A stretch of 11,657 bases of DNA from Dunaliella salina (taxonomy: Eukaryota; Chlorophyta; Chlorophyceae; Chlamydomonadales; Dunaliellaceae), in NCBI GenBank assembly GCA_002284615.2, contig MU070187.1:7474-19130 (forward strand), in the 5' to 3' direction. Below are positions 8,411 through 11,657 of this stretch, piece after piece. The position numbers and the translations under genes are program-made. The notes below the pieces were generated by a model. The model was not told the DNA's origin and ran no database searches. It was given only the letters and a program-made list of their open reading frames with translations. The stretch's first letter is position 1. The number at the start of each line of letters is the position of its first letter.

Positions 8411-9110
8411 CTGCAGGGAGTGCAGGGCAGGCACATGGGTCGATCTTGCTGTAGAAAAAGAAAAGAAGATTCTGCACAGGCCGGAGGGCGCATGCATTAA
8501 GGGAAGGTCCCCTGACCTTGCTGTTGGGTTCTATGAAGATGACTTGAGATGACTTGAAAGCACAGAATGATAAATCCAGGGACTTCATGAGGGTGTCTGC
8601 TTGCAGGGAGTGCAGGGCAGGCACATGGGTTTTTGTTCTGCTGGGTTTCTATGGAGATGCCTTACAATCACTTTAACCACAACCACCTCATACATCCAGG
8701 GACTTGACGAGGGTGCCTGCCTGCAGGAAGATCAGAGCAGGTGTGGACAATCTTGCTGTTGCATATGTATGGTGATGACTTATAATTGCTTAAAACCACA
8801 ATAACTTGAAACATCCAAGGACTTCACAAGGGTGTCTGCCTGCAGGGAGTGCAGGGCAGGCACATGGGTTATCATTCTGCTGGGTTTCTATGGAGATGCC
8901 TTACAACCACTTGAACCACCTCATGCATCCGGAGACTTAAGGGGGTGTCTACCTGCAGGAATGCAGGGTGGGCATACAGGTCATCATGCTGTTGGGTTTC
9001 TATGAAAATGACTCAAAATTGCTGGAAACCATAAACACCTAGTACATCCAGGGACATGATGAGTATGTCGGCTTCAGGAGGTGCAAGGCAGGCATGGGTT
9101 GGGAAACCAT
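8390..9110 (-). repeat. ~119-bp array carrying the exon B acceptor
   Basis: Five copies follow the real border; their atcc anchor words start near 8575, 8693, 8812, 8926 and 9045 (spacing about 114-119 bp). Each has a tgcag-type acceptor and the first ~20-25 exon bases (ADTL region). The copy at 8823-8869 is identical over 47 bp to the real exon-intron border at 8394-8440, although two more diverged copies lie between them. The rest of the unit is intronic (words such as ctgctgggtttctatgg). The unit containing the real exon is longer because it includes an extra segment near 8455-8510. Confidence 0.85.
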
Positions 9111-10116
9111 CTGACACAGGGGATTGCTAACCCGTGGAGTTTACCATTTTGTTGCCAGCAAGTACTTTTGCTCAAGCAGCGTTCACTTTTGCTCGCTCCA
9201 GAAGCATCGGCATCCGTTTTACCATCAGTGTAGCATTGACAAAGCTGTCCTCAGTGGCAAAGTCATTGCAAGGAATCCTTTCTGCGTGATTGTTAAGTTC
9301 CAGCACCTTCGACAGATGAATAAAACATGGGAGGTATTGAAGGTAATTTCAGACAAAAGAAGGCAAAACGACATTGAAGGTAATTTCAGACAAATGGAGG
9401 CAAACGACATTGTAGGTAATTTCAGACAAATGGAGGCAAACGACATTGAAGGTAATTTCAGACAAATGGAGGCAAACGACATTGAAGGTAATTTCAGACA
9501 AATGGAGGCAAACGACACATTTCACGCCCGCAGTATCAAACGTGAATGCAGCATGTCAACAATGGAGGGAATGGAACTTTGTGGTGTCAGGGGTGTATCC
9601 AGCAATGAAGTTACAAATTCATGTACGTGGTCAGGCATCACCAGGGGCGCGCGAGGTCAGGAGAAGAATGGGACATGGGGAACAGGAAACTAGGAAAGCA
9701 CAAGGTCATACCAAACAATAGCTCAGGAATTGAGGATCCACCAAAAAAAACCTGCTGTGGAGTAGCCCATCATTAACGACAATCCCAAATCTCTGAATTT
9801 CCCCCTTCCCTCCAGACTCCCATACAGCTTTCTTAGACTGCAGGCGCACTCACACACAACTTACATCATTGCTTCATCATGCTGGGAGGAGGGGGGGGGG
9901 TAATAATACAGGTACAGTAAACTCTGAAGTAATTGGACCAAATGACTCAGCGCAATGATGTGGCATTTAGAACAATGCCCAAAACACTTGGAGAAAACAC
10001 CTGCCTCTAAGGGTGTCATTTCCCTGAGCGTGGGCACCTTCGAAATGGAGGTTGAGTCGCCCAACAAACTCTTCGTCAAGAAAAGAAGTGTTACATTGAG
10101 GAGGAAGCACACAAAC
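8411..10116 (-). other. Intron A-B, 1706 bp
   Basis: It runs from donor gtttgtg at 10116 to acceptor ccctgcag at 8411. It holds a G-rich run at 9884-9900, the 36-bp array (9336-9516), and the array of about 119 bp derived from the exon B acceptor (8411-9110). About 600 bp between 9520 and 10110 show nothing else I recognise. Confidence 0.75.
9336..9516. repeat. 36-bp minisatellite, five copies
   Basis: The word attgaaggtaatttcagaca or a one-base variant starts at 9336, 9373, 9409, 9445 and 9481. The last four copies are spaced exactly 36 bp; the first is one base off. Because 36 is a multiple of three, frames stay open through it on both strands (12-residue repeats such as EGNFRQMEANDI on the plus strand). 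Confidence 0.92.
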
Positions 10117-10216
10117 CTTGGTGATCGAGATGAGGCGCTTGATGAGCTCCAGGTCTACGCTGGACGGGTGGTGCTTAACCTCACGAGGGGGGGCTGGCAC
10201 CACATCCGTGCGCCGC
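10117..10216 (-). CDS. TOP6B: TOP6B exon A: end of ATPase domain into H2TH
   Basis: This 100-bp exon gives one base that closes a split codon, then 33 residues (1-33) beginning RRTDVVPAPPREVKHHPSSV and ending LIKRLISITK. The string (R)RTDV.P.PP.E.K.HP..VD.E..K.LI is the conserved link between the GHKL ATPase domain and the helix-two-turn-helix region of topoisomerase VI B subunits; archaeal enzymes have a KPHP.G.D version. The acceptor is acacgcag at 10224-10217 and the donor is AAG|gtttgtg after 10117; the exit phase is 0, joining ITK to ADTL of the next exon. The same sequence recurs five more times upstream in a 128-bp array, but only this copy has a donor at the correct place, so I take it as the real exon. 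A seven-C run (10193-10187) encodes the PAPP stretch. Confidence 0.92.
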
Positions 10217-10875
10217 CTGCGTGTTTGAGCACCAACTATGTTGAATTGGTAGCTGAGATGACGCGCTTAATGAGCTCCAGGTCTACGCTGGACGGGTGGT
10301 GCTTGACCTCATGAGGGGGGGCTGGCACCACATCCGTGCGCCGCCTGCGTGTTTGAGCACCAACTATGTTGAATTGGTATTTGAGATGACGCCCTTAATG
10401 AGCTCCAGGTCTACGCTGGACGGGTCGTGCTTGACCTCACGAGGGGGGGCTGGCACCACGTCTGTGCGCTGCCTGCGTGTTCAAGCACCAACAATGTTGA
10501 ATTGGTAGTTGAGATGACGCGCTTAATGAGCTCCAGGTCTACGCTGGACGGGTGGTGCTTGACCTCACGAGGGGGGGCTGGCACTACATCCGTGCGCCGC
10601 CAGCGTGTTTGAGCACCGACTATGTTGAATTGAATTGGTTGTTGAGATGAGGCGCTTGACAAGCTCCATGTGCACACTGGGTGGGTGGTGCTCAACCTCG
10701 GGAGGGGGAAGCATGCACCACATCTGTGCGCCGCCTGCATCTTAGAGCACTAGCTACATTGAATTGGTTATTATTGAGGCGCTTGATGAGGTCCAAGTCT
10801 ACGTTGGACGGGTGGTGATTGACCCCACGAGGGGGGGCGGGCACCACATTCGTGCGCCGCCTGCGTGTTTGAGCA
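10125..10875 (-). repeat. 128-bp tandem array of exon A with its acceptor
   Basis: There are six tandem copies, measured by the recurring cacatc/cacgtc word at 10201, 10329, 10457, 10585, 10719 and 10845 (spacings 128, 128, 128, 134, 126). Each unit has an acceptor-like acacgcag (or a close variant) followed by about 85 bp of the exon A coding sequence (RRTDVVPAP to LIKR) and about 30 bp of linker. Copies 1 and 2 differ at only a few bases; copies 5 and 6 are more diverged. Only copy 1 (10216-10117) has a donor. In copies 2 and 3 the linker puts an in-frame TAG just after the exon-like part. The 134-bp unit contains a doubled gaatt word. Confidence 0.93.
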
Positions 10876-11142
10876 GCAGCTGCTCTTGAGAATCTGACTT
10901 TTTTTCCAAATCTCATGCAGGGACTGCAGCAGTCAGCTGCGGCCTCTGTAAGCGACAGCTGCGGCCCCTGCAATCAAGAGCTCAGCAACAGCTGCATAGT
11001 TTTCTGGCTTCCTTGAATCTCAAGCAGCGAGTTCCGTTGTATCAGTCCATCTCAATCCTGGGAAAAGGACCAGTGTCTTCCAAACTCATGGAACCTTGCT
11101 TCCTTTAAAAAAATCATGGGCCATAGTTTCTTCAATCACAAA

Positions 11143-11182
11143 AAGGGGCTGGCACCGCGTCTGTGCACCATCTGCGTGTTTT
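11143..11182 (-). repeat. Isolated partial copy of the exon A repeat
   Basis: A fragment with ggggctggcaccgcgtctgt and a diverged tgcgtgttt end matches the acceptor-side part of the 128-bp unit. It stands about 270 bp beyond the array and lacks the rest of the unit. Confidence 0.6.
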
Positions 11183-11565
11183 TGCCGTGGCATACGCGTT
11201 TGAGCTGTCGCCACTTCAACATCCAAGCCCCTCCATGAAACTACACCAATTGCATCGTTTACAGCTCACAGACAGGACATGTGCTTGCATTAAAATTCAG
11301 GAGCCTATTTTAAGGCCTGATTCTGCACTCCTATGTACAAGCTGGGCCGTTCAAACCTGAGGCCTGTGTATGTGCTACTATGTACAAACACTGCTGGCCA
11401 GTTCTGAGTGCTGCTTGGTTTCAACTACAGATGCAGCGAGAGCTTGGATGCAGCTAGGGATGCGGCTTTTTTAGCTTGAATACAGCTAGAGCTTTAGTAC
11501 TTTTGTTTTGCAAACAAAGCAAGCAAGGACACACACTTTGCTTGAATGTTACACCAATGTGCACA

Positions 11566-11567
<2 letters not shown>

Positions 11568-11657
<90 letters not shown>
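11568..11657. repeat. (AC)n microsatellite at the window edge
   Basis: An uninterrupted AC run of 90 bases that continues beyond the window. It reads as (GT)n on the gene's sense strand. Confidence 0.97.

Larger units (their letters stand above)
1..11657 (-). other. TOP6B: TOP6B locus, internal part (topoisomerase VI subunit B)
   Basis: All coding sequence I can support belongs to one minus-strand gene split over seven exons. Joining 10216-10117, 8410-8350, 6808-6687, 6060-5973, 2941-2817, 1879-1799 and 181-53 gives about 235 codons with no stop. All six junctions keep phase: 0, 1, 0, 1, 0, 0. Residue numbers in the other entries refer to this joined peptide. Topoisomerase VI is a type IIB A2B2 enzyme that passes one duplex through another using ATP; in plants it is nuclear and needed for endoreduplication. 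Subunit B carries the ATPase, H2TH and transducer domains. From memory the plant protein is about 670 residues, so the window holds roughly its middle third and part of the C-terminal third. Start and stop codons are outside. The motifs match plant TOP6B closely, which argues against the more diverged meiotic paralogue MTOPVIB. Confidence 0.93.
10217..11657 (-). other. 3' part of the intron before exon A
   Basis: This is the last 1441 bp or more of the upstream intron. It is made of the 128-bp array (up to 10875), about 700 bp without recognised coding sequence, and the long (AC)n tract at the right edge. I looked on the minus strand for the preceding TOP6B segment (the conserved TPYAQF region) and did not find it. 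Confidence 0.7.

Noticed and set aside
8388..9110. CRISPR-like array
   Set aside because: The conserved blocks are spaced about 119 bp apart, but the intervening sequence is also repeated, the host is eukaryotic, and one end is a coding exon.
9124..9693. 189-codon plus-strand frame with 12-residue repeats
   Set aside because: The frame stays open because it crosses the 36-bp minisatellite. The flanking parts have no recognisable domain.
9884..9900. G-rich run as a G-quadruplex or regulatory site
   Set aside because: It is a single long G-run with few separated tracts. There is no support beyond composition.
10217..10875. Upstream copies of exon A as genuine duplicated exons
   Set aside because: They lack a donor at the corresponding position, and several meet stops in the linker. 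They are better described as array copies.
10876..11567. Preceding TOP6B exon (conserved TPYAQF region)
   Set aside because: The minus strand was read for this and neighbouring family words and nothing matched. The exon is probably beyond the right edge.

Overview
The window is nuclear DNA from a eukaryote, most likely a green alga of the chlorophycean type. It holds no complete gene and no bacterial-style operon. What it does hold is a central piece of one intron-rich gene on the minus strand: seven short coding exons (61 to 129 bp) separated by introns of 626 to 3031 bp. Spliced in silico they give about 235 residues in one open frame, with matching phases at all six junctions and GT/AG borders throughout. 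The peptide is recognisably the B subunit of DNA topoisomerase VI (TOP6B), plant/algal type. The plant-like TOP6B, the tgcag acceptors, the long (AC)n tracts and the intron load are the basis for the algal call; the species is not determined.

Layout in transcript order (right to left): an upstream intron running off the right edge and ending in a long (AC)n tract; exon A 10216-10117; exon B 8410-8350; exon C 6808-6687; exon D 6060-5973; exon E 2941-2817; exon F 1879-1799; exon G 181-53; then the start of another intron at 52-1. Exons A to C cover the end of the ATPase domain and the helix-two-turn-helix region. Exons D to G cover the transducer domain, including the STKIPFKGAGKE motif with its probable switch lysine. 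The GHKL ATP-binding domain and the C-terminal tail lie outside the window.

The most unusual feature is in the introns. Three of the seven exons sit at the edge of a tandem array whose repeat unit contains the exon border itself. Exon A is the last of six 128-bp copies that each carry the 3' splice site and most of the exon. Exon B adjoins an array of about 119 bp whose copies carry its 3' splice site and about 25 bp of exon. Exon D adjoins an array of about 125 bp whose copies carry its last ~50 bp and its 5' splice site. The introns therefore hold many decoy splice sites, and at least one potential 49-bp mini-exon with conserved reading frame (4871-4823).

Other repeats are a 54-bp array, a 36-bp array, a 15-bp array, two (AC)n microsatellites, a diverged two-copy dispersed repeat and a two-copy hairpin-bearing repeat. 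No tRNA, rRNA, CRISPR array or autonomous transposon was recognised.
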